This document shows, piece by piece, positions 44,625 to 55,307 of a stretch of DNA of 64,000 bases. The translations under genes were made by a program, and so were the position numbers. This DNA is from Phialocephala subalpina (taxonomy: Eukaryota > Ascomycota > Leotiomycetes > Helotiales > Mollisiaceae), in the NCBI GenBank assembly GCA_900073065.1, contig FJOG01000054.1, forward strand, positions 1-64,000, in the 5' to 3' direction. The notes under the pieces were generated by a model. The model had not been told where the DNA came from and searched no databases. It saw only the letters and a program-made list of their open reading frames with translations. The first letter of the stretch is position 1, and every line of letters starts with the position of its first letter.

Positions 44625-45205
44625 AGGGCTCAAATGACGCCAGCACTGGCAGAACAGCGTAACGTGAGGATATCGAGTCATTTATTTTATCCCATGTAGG
44701 TTACTGCATTCTGTGTAATGAAGCTTATTCTTTATGCATTCCCACGTCTGTCACCGTGTCTGTCGCCAAAATGGTGTCGTTACTATGGACATATGTGCTT
44801 CTCGCTCCTGCAAATGGAGGAGAAAGTTGCTTCGCAGCCTCCAGGACTTGCCGTAGTCAGAACATAAGGGAAGCCTGCATGGGTAAACCCATACGTGTCC
44901 TGAGGGGAGGTCAGCATCGTCAACCTCGTCATCGGACTCTGAAAGAGCGAGATAAGTTGCATTCGAAGTAGTCATAGTATGTCCACTTTGCGTTTTATGT
45001 CATGCGACTGTTAGCTAGTCGGCACACGCGGTACATCTCCCTCCAGTGACTGTGACCAAACGGTGAGATATTTAATCGGCCGGTGTGGCATTCTAGCACG
45101 CAGGGATAGAAAAAGTTAGATTGCATTAGCCACAGACCTTCAAACAGCTATATTATGGTAAGTTTAACAAATTACTGGGAAACTTGAATTACATCCGTAA
45201 TCATC
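44625..45205. other. Intergenic region with a zinc-finger-like fragment
   Basis: Apart from the possible fragment at 44751-44975 (listed separately) no gene is seen. Confidence 0.4.
44751..44975 (-). pseudogene. C2H2-like zinc-finger fragment
   Basis: A 74-residue frame starting MTTSNATYLALSESDDE contains YPCRLPLC, then YGKSWRLRSNFLLH and EREAH. This resembles single C2H2 fingers (C-x4-C-x15-H-x6-H here) at the end of some fungal ankyrin or NLR-type proteins. The spacing is not canonical and no neighbouring domain is found, so it is a fragment at best. Confidence 0.3.
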
Positions 45206-45210
45206 ATGTA

Positions 45211-45379
45211 CTTTGGTCTTGGGATAAATAAGTCCACCCCTTGAGGGTTTATACTTCTACTTTGTAGAGCTTTCTACATACAAAGTCGACCAAAGCAGCT
45301 CACTTATTGGCCCAAAACCCTTACTGCGTCCGTGCTTTAGAACCATCAGGGGGTGTACTTATTTATCCCAAGACCAAAG
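45211..45379. mobile_element. 169-bp MITE with TA target duplication
   Basis: The ends are inverted repeats of about 30 bases. The left reads CTTTGGTCTTGGGATAAATA and continues AGTCCACCCC; the right is its complement, with one or two changes (AGTACACCCC). A TA lies immediately outside each end (45209-45210 and 45380-45381), the target duplication of Tc1/mariner-type elements. The inside has no coding capacity, so this is a non-autonomous miniature element. The high TIR identity and ordinary base composition suggest it is young. Confidence 0.85.
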
Positions 45380-45384
45380 TAAAA

Positions 45385-47215
45385 CGTGCGGGGTTGTTTC
45401 ATACTAAATAGGAAAGTCGATCTCTTTGATCGGAGGTACCAACCGGGGTGAGAACCTTGCATGGATTTGCACGGCACAGCAGCCACAAGGCTGATGATGA
45501 CTTTCTAGCTTTGCGAAGGGATTTTGTGGCCCGGATGAAGGTTGTTTACAAATTTCGATGACAGTATAAACTCGATGGTGGAGTTGTGGTGAAAGAATCC
45601 TGTCTCGCTAAGTTAGTAAAGGAGGCTCTGCCCAAAACAGGGGTAAGGGCAATAACGTGAACGTAATTTTTTGGGTAGGAGGTGCCTCTAATGTTCAGAA
45701 GCAGCTATAGTATAGGATTTATATATTGATATAAGAACAATCGATGTCTGTACAGAGTATGAGTTACTCGAAGTCAAAGTACCCATCGTTTTTCTCGGCA
45801 CGGCGGGAAGGACGTTAATCAAATCAGTATGAAACAGTCCCAAACCAAGACAAGAGAAGATCACCAACCAAGATCGATCTCAGTATCCACATATTTCTTT
45901 CTAGAGTTCGCACACGAACAAAGGAAGAATCACTGAGGCAGCAGTACCTACAACTCTTACCGAAGTCGCCACTGTGTTGCAAGTCAACCGACGGAATCTT
46001 GGGGATATGTAGAGCTGCGTACCCAGGATGCACCATCCTGCCATTGGAATTTCCAATGCAATTTTCTATGTAGACTCTAGAGTCTTGCTAGCGCTCGTTC
46101 TCTTTTCACAGTACGCTTCTATCATTAGACCATTAAGGTCGGCTTGGAAGTCGGCGCCGGCGCATCTGGGGGCGATGTCAGTAGGATAAAAGGAGAAACT
46201 CAGAAAAGGGAGGCGGACGTATCGAAGAAGTTCAGCGCACCATCAGTGCCATCGGTACCTGGCAAAGCTGCTACTGATATCGTAGCTGAGCCCATGAAGG
46301 CGATCAGAAGCGCGGACTTGATGAAATGCGTGATGGAAAATTAGAGTATCTTTGTTGTGATAGACAGAAGTAAGGAGGTGAAAGATCTTCTTGAGATTGG
46401 AAAACAGGCAGTGTGGAAACGCATCTGCTTATCTACTGGGAAGTATACAATTCCGCACGTACAGCTACATCTGTGCTACAAAGCTCACGGAGTCGCCGCA
46501 GTTAGAGTGACATGACTGTAGACTGGCCTTGCCGTACAGCGATACACAGATACCAAGAGACGAGGAGCCGAAGCAGCGAAGCTAACCTCTAGAGATAGGC
46601 CGGACTTTCTCGATAGGCAGTGTTTCTGAACTGTCCGAATCTGCGTAGGTAGCTCCCAGAAACAACGAGTAAACGGCTTTTGCTTCGATACGAGAAAGCC
46701 GCAACTTCCACAGTAAGATGCAAGGTCTTCTGCTACTAAGTCGTACATAGCCGTTGTTAGTGAGATCTTTCCCTCAGTGTGCATATAATCTATGCTGTCA
46801 TCGTCTCATATCTGGGACTAGAGCCCGGCTTTCATAAAGCTGGTAACAGTTGGTTATCACACGTCAATCCTAACATGAAAAGAATCTGTTTCGGTTTAGA
46901 AAGGTGAGCAAGGCTGCTTTATCGGCATTACTAGGTGAGCCCAGGGGAGAGTAAGCGGGGGGCTCATTTCGACTCCTCGGCTATAGTTACTACTATAAGG
47001 GAGCACGATCAAGAGCAAGGAGTAGGGTACGTTGAAAGGGTCTCTGATTCTTGAGGAAGCTAAGTCTGATCGAGCTGAGGAAAGAGGTTATACTGTGACG
47101 CGGCCGCGTCACCTGACCTGTCATACGCCCTATGATAACTACTATCCCAGCTAAAATTAGGCGGTAGTGCAAAAATTGCTAAGGAGCCCAATTCGAACCC
47201 CGCTCGTGCAATTGC
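45385..47215. other. Gene-poor region with dispersed repeat copy 2
   Basis: No gene recognised; frames at 46144-46344 and 46485-46784 have no familiar motif. Bases 46853-46928 are a second copy of the repeat at 12109-12180. Confidence 0.5.
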
Positions 47216-47219
47216 ACGT

Positions 47220-48470
47220 GATCTATTTTTCAGCCTTACAATTTACTAAACGTTAAAATTCAATAATATTTATAATTTAAATAAATTAAAAAATAATTAT
47301 TTTAATTATAAATTTAATATATTTTTATAATAATATTAATTATTATAATAAATATAATTTATATTAAAAAGATTTTTTTTAAAAAAAAAATTTCTTTTTA
47401 TATATTATCGTAAAAATATATATATTAATTATATATTTATAATAATATATAAAAAAAATATAAAATATAAATAAATTAGCGATAATATATTATTTATAAT
47501 CTCTTGTCACGGCTTAGTCTCGGCTCGAGACTAACCACGTGATCACGTGCTAGCGTAGGCGGTGTGGCGCGGCAGAATAGCTAGATATTATCGAGGGCTT
47601 GCCCTCGAACTCCCTCTTTCTCCCTTAGTTTAATTTGGTCTTAATAGAACCAGCCTTCTAATAATACTCTTGCGTCTAGGACTTTGGATTCGTGATATCT
47701 CTTAGATTTTACTTTTATACGAGAATTTAAAATTAAAGAAAAAAATAAATAATAAATCGTATATATATAAAAAAAGTTTATTATATAAAATTCTTTTTAA
47801 ATTAAATTTAAGAAACTTAATAATTAATCAAATAAAATTTAAATAATAATATAAAATTATTATAATATTTATATATTCGATTAATTTTTTCGAATATTTT
47901 ATTTTATTTATCATATATAAAATTAAATATTTTATTGATATAACTTTTAATTAGCTTATAATTATTACTTAAATTGTTTAATATTTGTAATTTACGTAGA
48001 ACTCGTGTAAATTTACGCGTAGAATAAAAAGTCTCACGGAAATTATACGATTATTATTCTTAAATTATTATTTTATATATAAAAACCTTTTGAATTTCTA
48101 GTAAAAAAATAGAAATTAATTTAATATTAATCTAATTTATTATTATTTTCTTCTATTTTATACTTTATATTATTAAAATTTATTATTTAAATATTTTTAA
48201 ATTTTAATAAATTTTAAATTAAATATTATAATATAAAATTAAAATATTTTAATATTATAAAAATTAATAAATTCTAAAAAAGAAAATTATTATATATTAT
48301 TTAATTTAATTTAATTTGAAATTAATTTAATAATAAATTTTATATTTAATAATAAAAATAAAATAAAATTATAAAATATATTAAAAAATCTTATTAATAT
48401 ATTTATTATATTTTTATTTTTATTAATTTTATATATAATTTACTTTCGCTTTAATGTGTTTTTGATTCAA
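47220..48470. repeat. AT-rich block with a GC-normal island
   Basis: Very AT-rich on both sides of an island at about 47505-47710. The island begins TGTCACGGCTTAGTC, like the start of some LTRs. It contains the 14-base palindrome CACGTGATCACGTG (47536-47549) and a small inverted repeat (TAGTCTCG / CGAGACTA, about 47515-47533). No coding sequence. Probably a retroelement remnant. Confidence 0.55.
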
Positions 48471-48474
48471 AGAG

Positions 48475-49360
48475 TATATAAGTCGATATAGAACCCAGTG
48501 ATAACGCTAACCATTTCTCGAAAGGCTTCCACGTGGCCGTATTTTCTATTGAAGCAACTAGGACCTGACGTGGGGCCTGATAGCCTTCGCAATAAAAATT
48601 GGCTGTGCGGCAACGAGCGCAAGTGGGTCTTCCTTCGTCGCATTTAACCCGTCTTCTTCGGCAGGTCCCGCAACCCGTTCGTACTCGTCTCTCTATGTGT
48701 TGGTGTTTTGATGTCTAGAGCTGTTGAAGCTTACGGAAGAAACGAAGATAAAACTAAGCCTCTTGCGCCAGGATGCGGCCAAGAGAATTACCTGGGCTCG
48801 GCTGCATGATGATGACAAATCTGAGATGACGCAAATTGAAATATTCTGAGAAGATGCAGAATCCGAAAGAAGACATCGTGAAGTACACAACGAACTCTAG
48901 TATGCGGCTGAACACAAACATATTACTCATTAATCCAAACGGATACCAAGAAGATGTCCGTATTGACCTATGTCCTATCTAAGTTTCTATTTATAATATC
49001 GCGACTGTCCGACAACCACAAACAAGCATTCTCGTATAGCTTAGACCATACACGAAGGTCTGAATGATCAGGGGTAAATTCGAATTCTTATAACTGGGCA
49101 TCCCGAAACGAGCCGACTCATTCGGGAACAACCCACTCACCCCGCGCTACGAATCGAGTCAAGCGACAGCCAAGCGAGAATCCTGGTCAGCATGGGGGCG
49201 TAAATTGTTAGGCTCCGCCGGTCTTCCTACCAGGGATGCTATAAGACTCAGTGACCGTCCATATTCGCAGCGGCCATGGAATGCCTCTCTGTCCTTGGTC
49301 TCTATATTTGTGTAATTCTATCAAAGACTTAGATCGGCCGAACCCTCGTGCCTTTGTGAC
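48475..49360. other. Intergenic region, no gene recognised
   Basis: Normal base composition; the frame at 48693-48890 (minus) has no familiar motif. The last few hundred bases should include the promoter of the gene at 49364. Confidence 0.4.
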
Positions 49361-49363
49361 GAT

Positions 49364-51338
49364 ATGGATCAAGGTCAATATGAAATGTCATTCCGCCATC
49401 GAACACTTTCATCACAAGACCATTCCATGAGTCCCGCAACCCCGCTGGATGAATCACAACAGCTGCTGCAAACTCCACAAGAGAGCTCTACCAATTATCT
49501 GACCCCTGATGGAGTATCAGCCATATCTACCACCAAGAGTTCTACACAGGAGATACCGAGAAAGTTTGTGACTACTCCGACAACATCTACGGGGCGAATC
49601 TGGCGCACAGGTATCTTTCGGAACGTGCCTTGGATGGGACTTTCCAGCTTGTTGGTTGCTTTGTTATCAACGGCAGCCAGCGCAATTGTTCTCGCGGCTT
49701 CTGATCAACAGCCAGTAGCAAGCTGGTCGGTTTCCCCTCATGTCATGCTTGCTATCTTATCGGTTGTCACTCTAAGCTGTCTGAAGCTTTCTCTCTCAAG
49801 CGGCGTTACGGTGACATGGTGGCATCATGTTCTAAATGGAGCACCTCTAGCCGATACTCACCGGTCTTGGGATTTTGGTAACAGTATTTGGGCTGCAGCC
49901 ACGGCTGGCAAAAACTTCAACATCATATCACTAGCGACCATCCTTGTGGCAATAGCTATGGTCGAAGGTCCAATTATTCAAAAAGCTTCCATTGTCTCGA
50001 CAAGACAAGTTTCGAAACCAATAAGCATATTGGCATCATTAGCTCCGAATCTCCCCTCAGGATATACAGCAGTTGCCATAGGACATAGCTACTGGCCCAC
50101 AATGCCCACTGCTGAGTTCTCCGAGGTATTCAGCAACTACAGTACTCGTGCTACTATCCAAGGAGGTTTTCAGGGGTGCCCAGGGAGTTGCCAGGCAAGC
50201 GTTCCCGGCGTTGGCTTCAAGGTTGATTGCCAATCTTACAATACGTCATTTTCTATGGACGGCTACGGTCAAAACCCATTCATCAGCACACCTCAATTCA
50301 TGGTGAATACTACTTGGGGTGCATCCGAACCAGAAAATGAGACACAAGCCATAGGAGAAGGATATGAAAGTCTCGGTTTAAGTTCTGGCTGGGCCGTCAA
50401 CACCGGATCTCTTTCGTTCGTCAATCGAGTATGCAACCTCTCGTTAGCCATAGTTTCGTACCCTCTAACTTTCGAAAACACAACGGTTACTTTTTCATTG
50501 CCACCTAGGACCAATCCAGATGTTCTCTCTGACCTATCCACCCCTTTCGGTAGTGGAGAGAATAATCTAGATCCGGGCACGACTCTCGGAGGATTTTACT
50601 TACTTGGAAGTGGCGGGGGTGGCTTCACAGACTCGGGCCCTTTCTATGCAAATGTGAGCATGAATACTAATGGGGCACATGGTATTTACTCCCTTTTCGG
50701 TTTGAATTCCTTCAGCTGGAGTCACTCCGACAATCCAGTCTGGGATGTGTACAATTACGAGGGCTATTCTTGGCTCGACCCTACAGCAGATATCTTGGCA
50801 GCATATCACGAAATAATGTTTCGGCTTGCGATGAAAGTTGCCACCAATGCGACACTCGTCGCACCTATTGTCTCGAATGGCGTCAATTATGCGAGTGTGA
50901 AGAATGTCACAGCCACTTACACCTTCGCCGAGAACTACTATGAATCGAACTTTGTGTATCTGGCAGGAGCAATGGGAGTGATTGTGCTTGCAATTCTTGG
51001 TGTGCTTCCAACGTAAGTCACCTACTCTCCGATACTTAATCGGAAGATATAATTCGAAAACTAGCTTACCTTGTCTATACAGATTTCGAGGATGGTGGGA
51101 AATCGGTCGTCCCACGACTCTGTCACCTCTAGAAACAGCAAAGGCTTTTGGAGCCCCTCTGCTGGCAGAATACAATTCGAATGAGAAGGCTGAGGATTTA
51201 ATCAAAAGTATTGAGAATAAGAAGGTCCAATATGGTATTATGCGGTGGCGAGGAGAATGGGACAGTGAGATAACGTTGCGGTTGGCCGAGGTTGGAATGG
51301 TCAGCAATGTGAGGACAGGGACAATTGTTACAAGGTGA
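49364..51338 (+). CDS. Polytopic fungal membrane glycoprotein of unknown function
   Basis: Two exons, 49364-51012 and 51083-51338, with a 70-bp intron (GTAAGT..ATACAG) giving VLPTFRGWWEIGRPTTLSP. The first ~80 residues are Ser/Thr-rich and cytoplasmic. Next come membrane segments (LSSLLVALLSTAASAIVLAA, VMLAILSVVTLSCLKLSL) and the family-typical TWWHHVLNGAPLADTHRSWD and AATAGKNFNIISLATILVAI, ending GPIIQKAS. A large ectodomain with many N-x-S/T sites follows, then a last membrane span (FVYLAGAMGVIVLAILGVL) and a short tail. It resembles a large uncharacterised family of Pezizomycotina surface proteins. No function is known to me. Confidence 0.8.
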
Positions 51339-51339
51339 G

Positions 51340-53015
51340 GAAAAAGCATATGGTATGATCACATGACATAACCTTACTCTGAGTTTCGCACATCGGTGCG
51401 AAAACCCCTGTCGATCTCAGCTGCAGCTCAGAGCCTCGCTGTCGCAATGTTTGTATTTAAACGTATGACTCTTCCTCCACAGAAATTATCTCATAATATT
51501 GTGCCAGGCTTTGGGGTCACTCTTTCGACCATCGTCTACGTCTCCGATCCATTTTCCTCCGCCTGATTGCGCTGCTAAATTTGTCATTCGAAGCACCAAG
51601 GATGGTCCGTAGGATCGCCAGTGAAAGCGGCATCTCGGCATACCCCGACCGCTATAAGAGTGTTTCACCAATTTTGCCTACGGCTTCATTGAAGCTCTCC
51701 TGGAGTAGCAGACTGCCTCTAATAGCCTTGGGGTAGTACAAACCCTTCGATCAAACCACAACACATGCTGTAGCTCGCGCTAAGACTTGGAAAGACTGGC
51801 TCCGTGTACCACATAGATCTAGACTATCTCTGACTCAACCACTTCAAAAGTAGTATCCTCACCGAAGATCATCATCCATGTAATCCTCGAGAACTCCAGC
51901 GCCTGCTTAGCAAGCTTCGTGCTTGCCTCGAAGCTTATATAACTTTCGGAGAGCCATCCAAGCTGATGAAATACCATCATGGGGCACCTCACTTGCGTAT
52001 ATGGATATCTGGGGATGTAGAATGGGACAAGCTGGCGCCCTACTCGAAAGCAGCCGATATCCGATCGATCGTATCATTCGAAGGCACGCACCTTATGAAG
52101 TCTGCGGTGGGGGAGAAGTGGAGTGAGAACATGTAGAATCTGGGATCTCGGTAGGAGTTTTCTCATTGAGAGTAGCCTCAGCTGGTCAGATATCCTCCGG
52201 TTCTTGCAGATACAGAGTAAATGGAATAGTAGTANNNNNNNNNNNNNNNNNNNNNNNNNNNNNNNNNNNNNNNNNNNNNNNNNNNNNNNNNNNNNNNNNN
52301 NNNNNNNNNNNNNNNNNNNNNNNNNNNNNNNNNNNNNNNNNNNNNNNNNNNNNNNNNNNNNNNNNNNNNNNNNNNNNNNNNNNNNNNNNNNNNNNNNNNN
52401 NNNNNNNNNNNNNNNNNNNNNNNNNNNNNNNNNNNNNNNNNNNNNNNNNNNNNNNNNNNNNNNNNNNNNNNNNNNNNNNNNNNNNNNNNNNNNNNNNNNN
52501 NNNNNNNNNNNNNNNNNNNNNNNNNNNNNNNNNNNNNNNNNNNNNNNNNNNNNNNNNNNNNNNNNNNNNNNNNNNNNNNNNNNNNNNNNNNNNNNNNNNN
52601 NNNNNNNNNNNNNNNNNNNNNNNNNNNNNNNNNNNNNNNNNNNNNNNNNNNNNNNNNNNNNNNNNNNNNNNNNNNNNNNNNNNNNNNNNNNNNNNNNNNN
52701 NNNNNNNNNNNNNNNNNNNNNNNNNNNNNNNNNNNNNNNNNNNNNNNNNNNNNNNNNNNNNNNNNNNNNNNNNNNNNNNNNNNNNNNNNNNNNNNNNNNN
52801 NNNNNNNNNNNNNNNNNNNNNNNNNNNNNNNNNNNNNNNNNNNNNNNNNNNNNNNNNNNNNNNNNNNNNNNNNNNNNNNNNCCGTTACATTCATGACCGC
52901 AGTCGTTCGTATCGGCTGGCAGACGAATCGAATGAGTAGCCTCGATGGTTGGTTTCAAGCATCAATTCCTTGATCATAACTTTCTTGAGATCTTCGAAGC
53001 TGGCGACAGATGGAT
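51340..53015. other. Relic coding sequence interrupted by an assembly gap
   Basis: Around 51925-52130 (plus) a coding-like frame reads ITFGEPSKLMKYHHGAPHLR and then WDKLAPYSKAADIRSIVSFE, ending at a TAG. It has no start and I do not recognise it. An assembly gap (N) at 52235-52881 follows, then 135 bases of unique sequence up to the TIR element. More of the same relic may lie in the gap. Confidence 0.35.
52235..52881. other. Assembly gap (647 N)
   Basis: A run of N. Open frames spanning it are artefacts. Its position next to an AT-rich TIR element suggests that repeats or extreme base composition caused the break. Confidence 0.99.
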
Positions 53016-53019
53016 GGTA

Positions 53020-53798
53020 AGTTCACCCCCCTGACCTTGGGCCACCTTTTACACCAAAAATACCGATTTTTAGCCTTTGTTATCTCCACGAATAATTATT
53101 ATAAATACTTAAAATTAAAGAATTGAATTTTTTATATAAAAACTAAAAATGTTACAAAAAAAATTTAACTTTAGATTACGTAATATTTTTTTTTAATTAA
53201 ACTTGGAAAAAATTATATACTAATTTTATAGTATTTTAAACTTTAATAACTTTTTATAATATCTACTAGTAAAAGATCTTTTTAATAAAAATTATATTCT
53301 ATTATATGAAGATTCGGATTATGAAGTTTTATAAAAAGTTACTAATTAGTTTAGTTTTTATTAAATATTAAAAAAATCCCATATAATATTTTTATATAAG
53401 AGTTTTTATTATTATTAATAAAAAAAAGATTTATTAATAGAAACCCTTAAATATTTGGCCGATTTTTATATACTAATATGATAAGTATAAATATAAATTT
53501 TTATTATAATATAATGATAATTAAAGAAGTTATTAGAAATATTTAAAAATTTAAAATTTGTATATAAATTATATAGGAAATTATTTTTCGATTTTCGAGA
53601 CTTAATTAAAAGGTTTAAAAAAGTTTAAATCAAAAAAGCGAAATTTTGTGATCATGTTTTAAGTTTAAAATATATCATATATTAATTTTTAAGTAATTTT
53701 ATTAATTGTTCGTGGAGATAATAAAGGTTAAAATCGGCGTTTTTGGTGTAAAAGGGTGGCCCAAGGTAGGGGGTGGCCCAAGGTCAGGGGGGTGAACT
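53020..53798. mobile_element. 779-bp TIR element, interior RIP-like
   Basis: The left end reads AGTTCACCCCCCTGACCTTG and continues GGCCACCTTTTACACCAAAAA to about 53095; the right end is its complement back to about 53710. The right copy carries an internal duplication of the TTGGGCCACC block. A TA flanks both ends (53018-53019 and 53799-53800), as for Tc1/mariner-type elements. The roughly 600 bases between the arms are extremely AT-rich with no open frame, so any transposase sequence is gone or never existed. The sharp drop in GC inside the TIRs suggests RIP. Confidence 0.88.
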
Positions 53799-53799
53799 T

Positions 53800-54115
53800 A
53801 TAGATTGTCTGAAATCAAGAATTCCAGTCAGTAGTACTCTTTGATCCGAGTTTTGGACTCACTTACTAATGACAGTCATCTTGATTGTGTGCCCACTAGA
53901 CTGTCGGGCCTTCATATTCCGTATCTTGTTGTTCATGACAGCCATGTCATACTCCTCCACACACTTCTTCCGAGATTTCAAGTCCCTCGGCCGTTCCCCT
54001 CTCGTTTGAACGCATCCTGAGTCACAGTCCGCTGAGCTGTGAGGACCTTGGGGAGCTGGGCATAGTTGGCATCACTGGCATCTACCGCCGAAGAAATCGC
54101 GAGGCGGTGAGACCT
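53800..54115 (-). pseudogene. Unrecognised coding-like relic
   Basis: The minus strand reads AISSAVDASDANYAQLPKVL, then TAQRTVTQDAFKRE, and one frame over RPRDLKSRKKCVEEYDMAVM and NNKIRNMKARQSSGHTIKM before a GTAAGT donor. The frame change near 53995 suggests a one-base indel. It ends close to the TIR element, so the gene may have been cut by that insertion; the fragment left of the element could be its other part. Family not recognised. Confidence 0.3.
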
Positions 54116-54119
54116 CAAA

Positions 54120-55300
54120 CGCGTTTGATCATAGCGCGAAGACATGTGACCTCCCGCTGTTCCCCATTCAGGCTGCAGCCTATGGTGAAGGTGGCAGAAT
54201 ATGTGCCCTGGAATATAGGGGCTGCACGCTGAAATTTAGCGAGTCTGCACTGGAACTTCCGCATACCCCTCACTAGATGTCTCCATTGTTCAATGTTCCA
54301 GATTCCAGGTGGATATTGAATTGACAGCAAGTATTCCGTCGATCAATCAAACACCGTTCCTGGAAATGGGTCGGACCTCAGCCGAGACATTGCAGATCAT
54401 ACGTGATCGAGTATTGAAACATCGGAGAATTGGGACGAAGAGTCGTCATCGCGAGGAAACCAAGTATCAGATCACTTCAGATACTTACTTGTGAGGTATG
54501 ATCTGACATTTGAAGATGAGAAAATTGGGACAGAGTTCGAGATAGATTGCTGTCGAAAGCTCAACCAAGTTGTCGTCCCATAATGCGGTTGGAGAGAAAG
54601 AGAGAAAGGTCTCGTCAAAGCGAACGATCAAACCTTCTTGACACGGAGCATGAAAAATCAAAAATTCTGGGTACCTGGCATCATGCCATGCATCGCTCAA
54701 GCTCAGAGTGTTCAAAAGAGACATGAAGATCTCTTCCATGTTCTGAACTCAAATACTGCATTTGCATTTCTCAACCTCATCCTGCTTCACGATCAATGCA
54801 CCACCAGATGGCATAAGGATTCGAGCTGCCGACTTTGGTAGAGCAGTGTGTCCAGGACGATGAAGATCTCCATTCTTCCAAGTTCTGAACTCAAATTCTG
54901 CATTTGCAAACCTCTACCTCATCCAGCTTCTTGATCAATGCTCCATCGGATGGCATGAGCGATGATCAGTATCACTGAAAAGTTAAAACCAACAGTGATG
55001 ATGCAATGACAACCCAGCTGCAGCAAGCGGCATGAAATCAAATCCCAAATGACATGACAAATAAGAAGCATGAAATAATGACACCTATAGGCACTTGCCA
55101 AGCGCGGAATACTACGATGAAATGTTCTGGGCGTTCACTATCTCCTTAGCCCACATCCTCACTTTCATCACTTGACCTCCAAATAAGGAAGACCACATAA
55201 TGATAGCTAGCATCAACACATCGTCAATTAGTACTAATTACATTATGAATAAAACCACCGACTACCCTCCCCTTCCCTCTCCTCCCTAACATTCCTCCTT
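54120..55300. other. Gene-poor region with repeats
   Basis: No gene recognised. It holds the second copy of the 41.7-kb dispersed repeat (54331-54392) and the direct repeat at 54725-54957. Confidence 0.5.
54725..54957. repeat. Two-copy direct repeat, period about 137 bp
   Basis: Copies at 54725-54815 and 54862-54957 share TTCTGAACTCAAAT, CTGCATTTGCA, CTCATCC, CTTC and GATCAATGC blocks, then AGATGGCAT or GGATGGCAT. They are about 80-85% alike by eye. No coding sense is evident. Confidence 0.75.
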
Positions 55301-55307
55301 CCCCTCG

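Noticed and set aside
47185..47220. Possible tRNA T-arm (AATTCGAACCCC)
   Set aside because: No D-arm, anticodon arm or acceptor pairing could be found around it.
52074..52958. Long open frames across 52.1-52.9 kb on both strands
   Set aside because: They consist almost entirely of N bases in the assembly gap.
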